Source: Zygnema cylindricum
Lineage: Eukaryota; Streptophyta; Zygnematophyceae; Zygnematales; Zygnemataceae
Length of the DNA: 64,000 nucleotides
Reading direction: 5' to 3'
NCBI GenBank assembly: GCA_037447655.1
Contig: JBBHKE010001155.1
Coordinates: forward strand, 232,909-296,908
The notes under the pieces were generated by a model. It was not told the DNA's origin and made no database searches. It saw only the letters and a list, made by a program, of their open reading frames with translations. Within the stretch, counting starts at the first letter, position 1. Every line of letters starts with the position of its first letter. Shown here one piece after another: positions 41,609 through 52,893 of this stretch. The position numbers and the translations under genes were made by a program.

Positions 41609-43453
41609 CTCTAGGGTACCAATCTTTAATGGAACTGGCTTCATATACTGGGAAAGTATGATGATAGGAGCTCTATGCGAAAAAAGGTTTTGGGGGATAG
41701 TGAGTGGACGATTGGGGCGTCCATCAAGTCTTGGAATTCCTCCAAGGTTTAAAGGAAGCTGATTCACCAGGAAAGAGGATTCACCTTCAACAGAGGAAAC
41801 AAAGAAAAGAGAGGTGGTGGACAAAGGAAAGGAGAACGAGGCGACCACACCAATAGCAACTGGTTTAGCATTCATGTCACCTATTCCGAGGAACGAGGAG
41901 AATGATACTGAAACCTAGGACTTCAACAATATGGCGGCAAAGCACTTCATTCTACGCCATCTCACTCAAGGACTTGCATGTCTTCATTTGCAAGTAGAAA
42001 GGGCATCCGATCTTTGGATGGCTCTCATAGAGATGTACCGAAGTGGTACGATTGAGCAACAACAGTTGGCTGATCACAAAGTTAAGGAGTATGTATACAA
42101 AGGGGGAAATATGTTGGATTTTTGCAATGAGCTTGCTACACTCTTCATGGAGCTAGACAGTGCGGGAAAAGTTTTTAGTGAAAAAGAAAAGGTTAACTGT
42201 TTACTGATGAAGTTACCTGATGAGTTCGAGAACATAGTCAACCGTGTGCAGGACTTGCTGGACTCAAGGTGGATATGGAACTCAGTGGTAGGGATGATTC
42301 TCGTTCGAGAGAATACGATTGAGATCCGAAGGGGAGGAAAGAGTGGCCAAGCCTTGGCAACAGCGACCGATTCGAGGAACAAGGATTCCCGGAAACAAGT
42401 CAGAAACTATAGGGGTAGGGAGCAGAAAAAACAGGCTGACGTGTTCGAACCAAGGGCTCCCAAAGGTTTATGTCATTTTTGTAAGAAACCGGGGCACTAT
42501 ATGGCAGAGTGCACTAAGCTAACCGAGCTTCGGTTAAAGGAGGGACAGACCGGTGGTACCCCGAGAGGAAAGAAAAAGGCCCTTGTCACACAGGTACTTG
42601 AGGCGGAATCCGAGGATGAGGACGATGAGCTTCTTTTGGATGAGGAGTTGGAGGCGAAAACTGAGGTTGAAATTCCACGAAGGCAGAAATGTGCTTACGG
42701 TGGATTGAAAGGTGAAGCAGGCTGGATTATAGATTCAGGTGCCTCAATGCACATGTGTAAGGATAGGCACCTGTTCACTAAGATAAGAAAGATTCCCACC
42801 GTAGAGATAGAGTACGGGGATGGGAGGATAGTCACCACTACTCTTGTAGGATCGGTAGATCTGAAAGTGTTAGTAGAAGGAAAAACATGTATATTAACAT
42901 TCTCCGATGTATTGTTTATTCCGGAGTTAAACAAAAACCTTATCTCTACATCTGTATTAGATGATAAGGGTTTTTTCACTAGCACTAGGGAAGGAGTCTT
43001 TACTGCTAGTTTTGAGGAGGATGTCTATTTCATTGCTGAGAAAGGTAGCCATGGGATGTGTAGGCTGATCTTAAGTAATGAAACGAAGAAACTTTATTAT
43101 GTTGGTGTTCATGATATTATGATGTGGCATAAGAGGCTTGGGCATGTGAATCTAGATAAGTTAAGAGAGATGAAAAAGATGGGAGTGGTGGAAGGGATTC
43201 AGTTCAGTGAGAGTGATGATATAAGTGATTGTAGTGGGTGTGCTCAAGGTAAAGCACACAGATTACCCTTTCCTAAAACAGCCACCTATAAGGGAGAAAA
43301 ACTTCTAGATCTAGTACACACAGATATTTGGGGACTGGCTAGAGTGCCCTCACCGGGGGGGAAGATATTTATGATGACTATAACTGATGATTGGTCTCGG
43401 TATTCCCGGGTGTATTTTTTGAAAAACAAGTCAGAAGCTGAGGATTGTTTTAG

Positions 43454-43532
43454 ACACAAAGGGGTCAGGATTATCCTAGAGGCTTTTTGGAAGCTGTCCA
43501 CTCTGAGGACTTATGGAGGTCTCAGAGTTTCA
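43454..43532 (+). repeat. 3' LTR tail of Copia-A3
   Basis: 79 bp matching 41515-41593 with one mismatch. The junction to integrase is at a short ACACAAAGG-type overlap. Confidence 0.92.
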
Positions 43533-44526
43533 CACTTTACTGTTACGATTGAAACTTGTGCTTTATACCACGACACACACAAGATTTAGAATTAGAAGCT
43601 TCGAATTCCACTTGTCCATCTTTAACTTTGTTTGCTTTAATGAATGCTTCTAGCACATCTATTTACACACTAATGCTGTTTCTGTTTGTCAATATTGATT
43701 GAAACTTGTGAATGTTAACATGACATACACAAGATTTAGAATTGGAAGCTTAGTATTCCTCATGTCAATTTTATTTTTATTACAATTTGAAAGTAAAAGA
43801 TGAGAAAAAATTGCTCCACCAACAATTATCCATTCGATAGTCCTAAAAAGAAACCCAAAACTATCGGAACAACTTTTGTCTCAATGCACTACTTTTTGTA
43901 ACAAATCAATCCACAAAATTTGAAAGAAAGAACGAAAAAGAAAACAAACTTTCGAGCATTTTTTTTGGTGTATGCTTAAACACCTATTTTTTTTTAAGAG
44001 ATATAAAAAGGTCTGAAGAGAGTTAAAACATAAGACTTTGTAACTTCCGTTAGGTAAATTCCAAAAAAAAATTATAATTTTTTTTTCCCCTCACATAAAA
44101 CTGTATGAAAATTCTTGTTAAAGAAATAATTGATGACCCATAAAACCCGTTACCCGTAAAGAATCCCCTCCACCCAAAAAATAAATGAGGTTTATAGAAA
44201 GTTCCGATCAAAAAAGCCATAGGAGGGGCTTCTTCAAACCCTCCAATCCACACTAAACCCGATATCAGAATTGAGGTACAACTACTACTCTCAATATCAG
44301 TTAAAATGTCTTCTCGACAAGTTGATTCGACGAAAATCTAAGATTTTCCAAATGCGGTATTAAAGAGGGCATTGAAAAGTTATTTAAACTTACAAAATAT
44401 TTTTTAACTAAGTTTGTAGGCATGGGTTGCGATTTTTTTATTCAACATTTTAAATTTACATCTATCGTTTTGATAAACCCACTTCCTATTGCGAATTCAA
44501 AAATCGTATTTTCTTGCAAACTCTTC
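43533..44526. other. AT-rich intergenic DNA with a local duplication
   Basis: A block of about 65 bp containing GATTGAAACTTGTG...ACACAAGATTTAGAATT at 43548-43613 recurs in diverged form at about 43697-43763. No gene is recognised; the longest frame (67 codons, minus strand) has no domain. Confidence 0.5.
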
Positions 44527-46004
44527 GTTATGCTATTTATATGATTGCTATGCAATTTTTTTTGAAGGTAATGCTTGCAAAACCTTCCAACCGTTTTTAG
44601 ACTTCACTCTCAAGGTGTTAGTTTCCCAATTAATTTGAGGGTTATGTTCAGTTAACCAAGGCTTTCCCAGTATTAGCTCCTCACTACCGAAGTTCATTAT
44701 TTCACACATAACTTTCATTTTATGACCTTGGAAATAAACTTCTATTGTGTAAGTTTGTAAATCTAATGTAGACTTATTCTTATTTGCCTCCTAAACATGC
44801 AAAGGTTTTTCCCTTATGATTGTAGGATTTTTTTTTTCCTTTACAAATTTATGTGAAATAAAATTATATGTAGCACCTGAATCTACCATAACTCTAAATG
44901 GTTTCCCTTCCACTAACGACTTGAATTTGATCAAACTGTGTCTAGTGTCGTCGTGACTTAATTGTCCTAACATAGGTATGTTGTGTCATCGTGACTTAAC
45001 TGTCCTAGCATAGGTATGTTGTTAAGAGTTCATCAGAAGGATTGTTCAAACTATGGAGTGTAGTTAGCATCATAATAAATTCAGCTATCCTAGCCTTTCT
45101 ATTCATTAGCTTGCCCTTTAGAGTTAACTCCTTAACCTCTAGATCTGGTTGCCTCAACTCAGGCTTTTCAACTAGTCCTTTCCATTTCCCACCTCTTCGG
45201 CTCCCTGCTCAGCTAGGTATAATGCAATATCTTCATGAAGACCTTCATTAACATCAACTGTTTTAAGAGATCGCTTATCTGTACAGTCATTAGCGTAATG
45301 ATCTGGACCTTCGGATTTAAAACAAGTGACTTTATTTTTCGGTTTTGTGCACTCTCTAGTAAAATGTCCCTCCTCTCCACAGTTATAACAGTTATTTTTT
45401 TCAGTTGTGCACACTCAAATGCCCTATGACTTTTTTTTGACAGATAGTGCATGTGGGAATGCTAAGATTGGGTTTTTGAGCATTAATACTTGGTTTATGA
45501 CTCTTAATGTATCCCTCTCTATTGTGAAATTTATTTCGTACATTAACACTTTGTCCACCCGTTTGATTTATGTGAAGATATTCCGCCTATTCAGAAGACC
45601 AGCATTTAGACCCTTTTCCACAAATTACTCCTCACCCCACTCTAATACTTCATTCAAATTACCCTTGAGTGATGGAGTATCCCGATTATACCCTAACTCA
45701 TCCTCTAATTCCAATGGTTTATCTTGTAATTCTTTCAAACTATTAAATTTTTGATGTTTCAGTTTAGATTTCAGTATAGGATTCAAATAATTTAAGAAAT
45801 GCAGCTTAGCCATTTCATTAGTCAAACCTATAACATGAATGCTAGATGAGTCAAATTCCATGATATAATCATTCACAGATCCAGTCAGCTTACAATTAAG
45901 CCACTTTTTTTCCATTCTAGATTTATAAGCGACTGACAAAAAACGCGATTTTATTGCAGTTTTAAAAGCTTCCTAATCAGCACTATCAAAAATTGAATTA
46001 GACC
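44527..46004 (-). pseudogene. Gypsy-D gag and protease remnant (inverted half)
   Basis: Reading leftwards: Gag (EAFKTAIKSRF near 45960; MEKKWLNCKLTGSVNDYIMEFD; LKHQKFNSLKELQDK), zinc knuckles (a first one with SKKSHRAFEC, then CYNCGEEGHFTREC, and CFKSEGPDHYANDC with a lost Cys) at about 45450-45260, then protease VMVDSGATYNFISHKFV near 44880 with the catalytic Asp kept. It ends near 44527 in the block homologous to Gypsy-C 35030. The matching pol half lies on the opposite strand from 48655, so one half was inverted. The Gag start is lost at the junction with an A' LTR. Confidence 0.85.
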
Positions 46005-46765
46005 TGAAAAAGGACGACAACCTTAGAAATTCAACAGTCGGAAAAAGATTTGGCGCGTCGTCAAGATCCAACGGCTAACGTTGATCGTCGTATTTCAAAC
46101 AGACGGCACGCAAGAGTGCTGGCCTGCCCAAATGGCTATTTTGGCGACGCTTCGCGAAAATGGAGGAAAATGACATGTGGCACCATCCTATAGGATGTCG
46201 GAGAAGAAAAGGACAGAATGGCGACGACTTATTTGCCACGTGGCAGACCAAAAGCGGTGCCCCATAATTCCGTACATAAAGTACAGCGGTTATCGTACTT
46301 TGTATATATATTATATAATGTATGATATTTTGAGTAAGTTCTTAGTACTTAGACTTTTTTGGAAGCCCTCTCTCCCAAAGGCATTATGTATAAATTCAAT
46401 GTCTTTGAACAGCCATAACTTAATGCTCATAGGAGCAAATTCAGTGAATCTTTTTGCTACGGACTCAAGGGAGTCAAGCTAGACACGGGTATAATCGGTC
46501 AAAGTTTTGCCTATCAATGTGGCTGCATTTCTAAAGGAAAGTCAAAGTGGGGAATGTTATCCAAAACTCATATTCTAATTTTGCATTTTGTGGTGGAACT
46601 AAGCTCACATAAAGTCTTATTTCACAAGGGTGAGAATGTAATGAGGTTCTGATTCTAAAGGGGTCAATCATTTGGGTTTATATAACCTTAGAGTCGGCAC
46701 TATCTAGATTAGCTTCTTTGGATATGCGAACTCTGTGTTGGAGCCTCTATAGAACTTTTAGATGG
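46005..46765 (+). mobile_element. Truncated LTR, Copia-A' family
   Basis: Shares with 2944-4105 and 49738-50826 the segment from the ACGTGGC box (near 46239) through 'cgtacataaagtac', 'ggagcaaattcagtgaatc', 'ggaaagtcaaagtgggg', 'gtggtggaac' and 'agtcggcactatctaga'. The 5' part is missing. It abuts Gypsy-D gag on the left and a purine tract on the right. No target duplication is evident. Confidence 0.7.
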
Positions 46766-47830
46766 GGAGAGGAAACGAGAGAGGGAGGCCTGAAGGAAGG
46801 GGAAGGAGAAAGAGGTGGGGGGGAGGGAGGGGGGCTTTGAAGGAGGAGGGAGGGGAGGAGAGAGGAGGAGAGAATGTCGAGAGAGGAGGTGAGAGAGAAG
46901 AGAAAAAAAAGGAGGGAAGAGGGAGGAGGGGAAATGAGGAGAGAGGGGTGAGAGGGAAAAACAACAAGAGAAAAAAATGAATGGTGAGAGAGGAAAAGGG
47001 GGCGTGAGAGAGGGATGGAGTTAGGGAGGAAGACTCGGAATAAAGAGAAATGGGAGAGAACGAGAGGGGGGTAAAGACTTAGGGACCGAGGGAGAGAACA
47101 AGTGAGAGTGGGGGTTTTGGGCAAAAGGCCAAAGTGAATGAAATGGGAGAGAGAGGAAGAGGTGAGATAGGGAGAGGGATGAGGGGAGAGGAGAGTGCAA
47201 GTGACAGAAGGAAAAAAGGAAAGACGGCAAGAGGGAGAGAGATCGAGGTGAGGGAGAAAGAACAAAAGAGAATAGAGATATAGTGGGTATAGGGGAAAGG
47301 AGAGGGAGAGAGGAAAGGCAGCGAGAAAGAGGGAGGGAGATGAGGAAGGTGTGAGTTGAAAACAGGTCTAAAAGAGTGGGATGCAGCGCCTGCAGGAGAG
47401 TGAGAGAGGGAGACAAATAGATCGATCAAGAAAAAGGTAGTAATTAACGGAGAGCGGGAAAGAGGGAGATGAAAAGATGGTAGTAGAAAAAGTGGAGGAA
47501 AGTGGTAGAAGAGGAGGGGGGGTTGGGGAAAGGTAGGTCATGAGGGAGAGGATTTAAGAAGGGAAAAGAAGGAAAGAGGGAGAGATGGAGGGAAAGAGGG
47601 GGAGTGCAAAGAGAGACAAGGGGACAAAGAGGTGGAGAGGGAAGAGAAGGTTGTGGGGTTTGGGGAGGGGTGAAAGGAGGTACTTAGATTATTTTGAGGG
47701 AGAGGTAAAGGGGAAAAATGTGAGTGGTGAAGGGAAGAGGAGCGATGAGAGAGGGAAAGTGGGAGAAAGGAGTGGAAGACGGTGAGAGGGAGAGAGAAAA
47801 ATAGGCGGCTAGAGGGAGGAAGACTGATAT
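46757..47830. repeat. 1.07-kb purine-rich (GA) tract
   Basis: Almost entirely G and A on the + strand, irregular GAGAGGGAG words with islands of ordinary sequence. Long Ser/Pro/Leu-rich frames on the other strand are compositional artefacts. Confidence 0.85.
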
Positions 47831-48654
47831 GGAGCCATAATATGACTGATATATGCTATTTATTTACTATATTTTACTTTTTGTCTTTCTATTTTCTATT
47901 TTTCAAAAATTATAACTGTTGTTCTATTTTTAAAGATCTCAAATGTTTGTGCAAAATGACGAAAAATTTTGATCCGCAAAATCCAAAAAACATGAGTATA
48001 CATTATTTTGGAGAGCATATTCACAATTATATTATTGTTTGGGATACAGTCGAAGATGTTTCTAACTACATAGAAATAGAACACGATTCAAAAAATCCCT
48101 CACACAAGAAAATTGAATACGAGAAATTCGAAAATTATTGTGATTTTGTTTTCGAAGTCGAGAACGGTTCGAGTGTAGTCGAGACCGGTTCGAGTGTTGT
48201 CGAGGAAAGTACTTCAAAGATGGAAATTAGGGAGTTTCAAAATGTGGGTGAAAAGTAAATGAATTTATCGATTCGAATAAAGAGGTTTTGAATTTTTGAA
48301 GGTTTTGGAGGATTTGGAGGATTTAGTTTTGGAATTACCCAAACTAGGGAATAAGAGAGAAGGATAACCTTTTTGAAGTATAGAAGAAAATAAGGTTTTC
48401 TTCGACCTCGGTTTTGGGGACTTTAGAAAATGTTTTTTTTTACGCATTCAACTTTATACCCCCGATTCGGACCGAATGGGGAGAGGTAGGAGAGATAAGT
48501 TCCTAAAATGAAAAAACTCCGGTTGTTTTAAAAAAAATCGAGATTTTGAAGAAAGAGAGGAACTCGAAAAAAATGAAAAATTGTTACGTCGAACGTGAAA
48601 AAGATTTATTTTTAGATGTCGTCTCGAATTTGAATGAGATGATAAGCCTCATAA
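47831..48654 (+). other. Unrecognised segment with a short open frame (47956-48258)
   Basis: A frame of about 100 codons from ATG 47956 encodes an acidic, hydrophilic protein (MTKNFDPQNPKN start; GSSVVETGSSVVEES repeat near the end). I recognise no domain. The short repeat of GSSVVE, the AT-rich codon use and the position between a GA tract and Gypsy-D pol suggest transposon-derived or non-coding sequence rather than a host gene. The remainder (48259-48654) is AT-rich with no feature seen. Confidence 0.3.
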
Positions 48655-49737
48655 AATCAACATAACGAAATTGGGAGTGGAAGGTTTGATTTTTGTTAAA
48701 CAATTTAAAAAGCATTTAAAGGATAAAACAAATCATGCTTTCTTGTTATTAGTAACTGAGGCATAACTGATGAAGGGGGGGGAGAAAACACTAACATTGA
48801 CGTTATCCCTAAACTAGACACGACAAAAAATGTTGAAAAAAAAATTGATTTTCTAATTGCCATTAATACATCTGATGTTGCTATTAAAGATTTGATATTT
48901 GAATTTCGAGATGTTTTCTCAACTGACTTAGCCTCATGGAGGCCAGCTTCTCGAGATGTGGAACATGTTAGTAACCTTGAACCTGGATGTTAGCCTCTTG
49001 TCACAAGAATTTATAATCACAGTTTCTTTGAGTAAGAAGAGTTAAAGAAGCAAACTAAAGAGCTTGTGGAGAAAAGACATATTCAGCCCACCAAATCACC
49101 GTACGGAGCACTAGTTCTCTTAGTCAAACAAAAGGACAAAACGTTCAGAATGTGTGTCGACTATCGTAGTCTAAACAATATTACGGTGAACAATAAGTAT
49201 CCGTTACCTTTAATTTATAATTTGATACATCGCTTAAAAGGTGCTAAAGTATTTTCGTTGATTGATGTGCGTAGTGGCTTTAATCAGGTGCCAATTAGAA
49301 CTGAAGATGTTGATCAAACTCCTTTTAGAACTAGAGGCGGTCATTTTGAATGGACACTGATGCCATTTAGTTTGACGAATGCACCGCCCACTTATCAAAG
49401 ATTAATGAACGAAACATTTTTGGATTATATTGATAGGTTTGTTCAAGTGTTTATAGATGACATCCTAATATATAGTGAATATAAATAACAACATGTAATT
49501 CATTTAAGGAAAGTATTGAAAAGGTTACGAGAAAGAAAATTGTATGGAAAATTGTCAAAATCCAGTTTTCTTAAAAATGAACAATCATTTTTGGGACATA
49601 TAGTTAGTGGGGAAGGTGTTAAAAGTGATCCATCAAAAATCACTACAATTCAAGATTGGAGGCAACCTACTAATATCACAGAAGTTAGATAATTTTTGGG
49701 GTTGGCCATTTATTACAGGAAATTTATCATAAACTTA

Positions 49738-50826
49738 TGTATTGAAATTCTATGGGTTCCATTTCCCCACAAAAATCCCAAACCTAAATAAACTTATCTA
49801 GATAGTGCCGACTCCAAGTTGATACAAAGCCAAATGACTGACACCTTGACAGTTAGAACTCGTATACAGCTTCACCCCTGTGAAATAAGACTTTTTGTGT
49901 GCTCGGTTTCACCACAGAATGCAAAGCTTGAACATGTGTTTTGGATAGTATTCCCTGCTTTGACTTTCCCTTAGAAATGTCGCCACCCTGGCAAGCAAAA
50001 ACTCTAACCGACTACACCCCTGTGTAGCTTGGACTCCCCTGAGTTTGCAGCAAAAAGAATCACTGAATTTCTCCCCTTTGAGTGCGCAGCAAAAAGAATC
50101 ACTGAATTTTCTCCAGTGAACAGTTAGTTATGGCTAGCCAAAGAAGGCCTATAAATACAAAAGGTCACTTGGAGAGAGGCGCCTCAAACACGCTAAGTCC
50201 ATTATTTCCTACTCACACCTACCTACTACTGTACCCTAGACCAATCAAAAGAGTGTATAGTACAAGCAGGTAAAGTGGCCGATTGTACTTCTTGAACGAC
50301 CATTGTACAACATGGCCTTCTGGTTGACACTTGTCAGCTTGGGAAGCATCGTTCCTCCTCCAATCTTTTCTAGCGTTCAATGAAGTGGCGCCACGTGGCA
50401 CAGCGCGCCGCTATGTTCGAAAGCCGCCAAAGATTCGTTCACGTTTGGCGGGGCCGTTGTTGTCCGTCCGATAATGTATTTTACACGTTTAGATTCGCGT
50501 CCGCGAGCACCGTTTGACTATAGATGCCGTTCCGTCAATTTTGGTATGTTTAAGTGAAAGTGATGTTTTTGTAACACTTTATATAATTACCAAACCACGA
50601 ACATGTTTGTTATGTTAATGCCTTAATGGTTAAAGCGTATGTCTATAAAGTAATTCGTAGATCTAGGTTTAAATCTTGTTTAGGGTAACATTTTGGTAAT
50701 CTATCAATCTGTTTGCATGTCTGTCTGTTTTTTTTTTACTATGGCGGCAACCATGGTGACTCTCTCTCTCTCTCTTCACTCTAGATTGTAAATTAAGAAA
50801 TGAATATTAATTACTTATTTTTAACA
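49738..50826 (-). mobile_element. Solo LTR, Copia-A' family, inside Gypsy-D reverse transcriptase
   Basis: Interrupts the codons of YYRKFI.N...MIATPLTDLL, which are contiguous in Gypsy-C. Ends are TGTATTG (left) and TTAACA (right), i.e. TG...CA, 1089 bp, close to the 1048 bp of Copia-A LTRs. It carries the CCACGTGGC G-box near 50390 and, on the + strand, a tRNA-like stretch at 50612-50690. A perfect target duplication is not seen (ACTTA left, AGTAT right). It is the most complete A' LTR here. Confidence 0.85.
50612..50690 (+). other. tRNA-like module in the Copia-A' LTR (antisense to the LTR)
   Basis: Order of parts is as in a tRNA: D-arm/A-box-like TTAATGGTTAAAGCG, an anticodon-arm-length stretch, then AGGTTTAAATCTTG, close to the T-arm/B-box GGTTCGAATCC with C to T-type changes. 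It is the clearest example of the module seen in A LTRs. No CCA-proximal stem was confirmed, so it is probably a decayed tRNA or tRNA-derived SINE captured by the LTR. Confidence 0.5.
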
Positions 50827-52893
50827 AGTATGATTGCCACACCTTTGACGGATTTACTACGGGAGAAAGAGACGTTTGTGTGGGGAGCTGATCAAGAGAG
50901 GGCTTTCGAGGAACTAAAAGGGAAGTTGACCTCTGCCCCTACATTTGTGTATCCTGATCCTGCTGGGGAGTTTGAAGTCTTAATCACCATAGATGCATCT
51001 GATAAAGGTTAAGGTGCAGTCATAAGTCAAAAAGTTGGTAAACATTTTCATCCTATTGCTTTTGAGTCCAGGAAATTCAATGATGCTGAAAAGAATTATC
51101 CAGCACAAGAAAAGGAATTGCTTGCAATTGTTCATGCATTGGGGAAATGGCGTTGTTATTTGCATAATAAAGAATTCACAATACATTGTGATAATAAAGC
51201 ACTTTCTTATCAACAAAGATTAAGTGATACACAAATTATGACGGTTAGACAAGTTAGGTGGATGCAAAAATTGGCATATTTCAAATTTAACGTCAAACTT
51301 ATTCGAAAAACAAAGGTGGTGGCACAACCTTTAAGTAGATGTTTTGAAATAAGTGTGATGGTTCAAGATGAATTAGTTTTAGATGCTGTTAGTAATGGTT
51401 ATAATAAAGATCCTTATTTTGCTTTGATTTGCAATAATCTTTCAGGGGAGAATTCAGACCCATTGAATGAGAGGCTTGTCAAAAACTTTAAATTGGGGAT
51501 GTTTTAGTGTATTTGCGAACAGGAGATAGGCTATGCATTCCTGAGGTGGGAGACTTAAGAAAAACAGCTTTTACAGGAAGCCCATGAGCATTTAGGACAT
51601 CTAGGTCGAGATAAAACTCTTAGTCGGTTGCAGAGTAGATTCTTTTGACTAGGGATGGCAAACGAGGTGTCAATACACATGGAAAGTTGTGTCCCTTGCA
51701 AACAGAGTAAACCTAGTAACCAAAAACCTAGGGGTCTCTTAAAACCTTTGGATATCCTCGAAAGACCATGGGAGTGTATCAGTATGGATTTTATTGTCAA
51801 ATTGTCGGCTACATCTAGAACAAATAACAGTATCATGTTCGTAGTAAATAAGTTCAGTAAAATGGCAATATTTATCCCCTACAAAACTACTCATTCAGTT
51901 GTAGATATCACCAAGTTATATTTTGACAACGTGGTTAGACATCAAAGAGTTTTTTTTTTCTATAGTCAATGATAGAGATTCAAAATTTACGTCTGCATTT
52001 TGGAAATAATTGCTGCATATTTTAGGCACTGAATTAAAAATGAGTACCTCTTATCATCCTCTGACAGATGGACAGACAAAAAGGATGAACTGTACACTGG
52101 AGGAAATGCTTAACTCTGTTTGTAGTGGAATCCATAACAGATGGAAATCTAAACTGCCATTAATGGAATTTGCATACAATTCATGTAAACATGTCAGTAA
52201 ATGATTATCACCGTTTGAAGTTGCATACGGATACCAACCAAGAGAAGCATTAGACTTAATAACAAGGGGTCACTCAAAAGAATAGGGGTTCTGGGACGGA
52301 GTTTTGGGAATACATTCAAACAGTTTGGAAAACAGTCAAAGATGCATTAGTGGAGGCACAAAGAAGGCAAGAATTAAATGCTTATCGCAAACCGGGTGAT
52401 TGGGTGGTAACCACAGGTGAGAAGGTTTGGCTTTCAACAACACATTACAGGTGCAAGATCGAGGGATAATCGGATCCTAAGGGGAAATTTGCTCCTAAGT
52501 ACACCGGACAATTTAATGTAATCGAGATGATATCATCAGTTGCTACCAAAAAAAAAAATTTTGCCTTCAACAAAATTCATCCAATGATACACATCGGTCC
52601 CTTGAAACCAACAAATCTTCAACCAACTGCAAGAGAATTTAAATTGGATCCCTCAATAATTATAGAACTTGAGGTCCACAGATAGGTAATAGATTAAGTT
52701 GGTCAACTGTTTAAGGTCGGCAATACTTTATTTTGGCAAGTGTATTATCTAGGAACATTAAAAGATGAGTTGACTTTAGAAGATACAAATTCTGAGTTTT
52801 TACAAAGGTATTAGAGGGATAATAATATAGAAGTCATGTCTTGAGAATAAAATGTGTTTTAACTGAGGACAATTAAATATAAAGAGGGGATGG

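Larger units (their letters stand above)
40546..43532 (+). mobile_element. Copia-A3, internally deleted copia element
   Basis: 5' LTR 40546-41593, gag-protease-partial integrase, then a direct junction to the last 79 bp of a 3' LTR (43454-43532). The target duplication CACTT is intact on both sides (40541-40545 and 43533-43537). The 79-bp tail differs from the 5' LTR by one base, so the insertion is young relative to A1 and A2. The deletion removed most of integrase, reverse transcriptase, RNase H and most of the 3' LTR. Confidence 0.93.
41574..43589 (+). pseudogene. Copia-A3 gag-protease-integrase, fused to LTR tail
   Basis: The frame opens at ATG 41574 inside the LTR (MEVSEFQVMGPPS...PIFNGTGFIYWES). 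Two stops interrupt it: TGA near 41760 and TAG near 41920, where A2 has Trp (TGG). From 41931 to 43589 it is open for 552 codons: Gag body (MAAKHFILRHLTQGL, FMELDSAGKVFSEKEKVN), zinc knuckle CHFCKKPGHYMAEC (42471-42512), retropepsin WIIDSGASMHMC (Asp at 42732-42734), the pre-integrase finger WHKRLGHVNLDKL...CSGCAQGK, and the integrase start HTDIWG. The frame then crosses the deletion junction (43454) into the 3' LTR. Best Gag and protease of family A in the window. Confidence 0.9.
48655..52893 (+). pseudogene. Gypsy-D pol: reverse transcriptase, RNase H, integrase (split and interrupted)
   Basis: Homologous to Gypsy-C from about 35030 onward. Reverse transcriptase at 49066-49735: [36 protein letters not shown] intact. 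It is split at 49738-50826 by a solo LTR. Continuation at 50827: MIATPLTDLLREK, ITIDASDKG, LAIVHALGKWRCYLHNKEF (RNase H). Integrase at about 51580-52260: HLGHL, ESCVPCKQSK, SMDFIVKLS and DGQTKRMNCTLEEM, with the catalytic Glu in TER replaced by Lys and the second Asp block frameshifted. Many stops. A degenerate C-terminus and polypurine tract AAAGAGGGGATGG precede the LTR at 52894. Confidence 0.88.

Noticed and set aside
46747-47429. Several minus-strand frames of 70-172 codons, Ser/Pro/Leu-rich, and matching frames at 39224-39606
   Set aside because: Low-complexity translation of purine-rich tracts with no domain or start context.
49738-50826. Target duplication ACTTA for the A' solo LTR
   Set aside because: ACTTA recurs 10-15 bases inside the right end but not at the flank, and using it would leave extra bases relative to Gypsy-C. 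Not accepted as a duplication.
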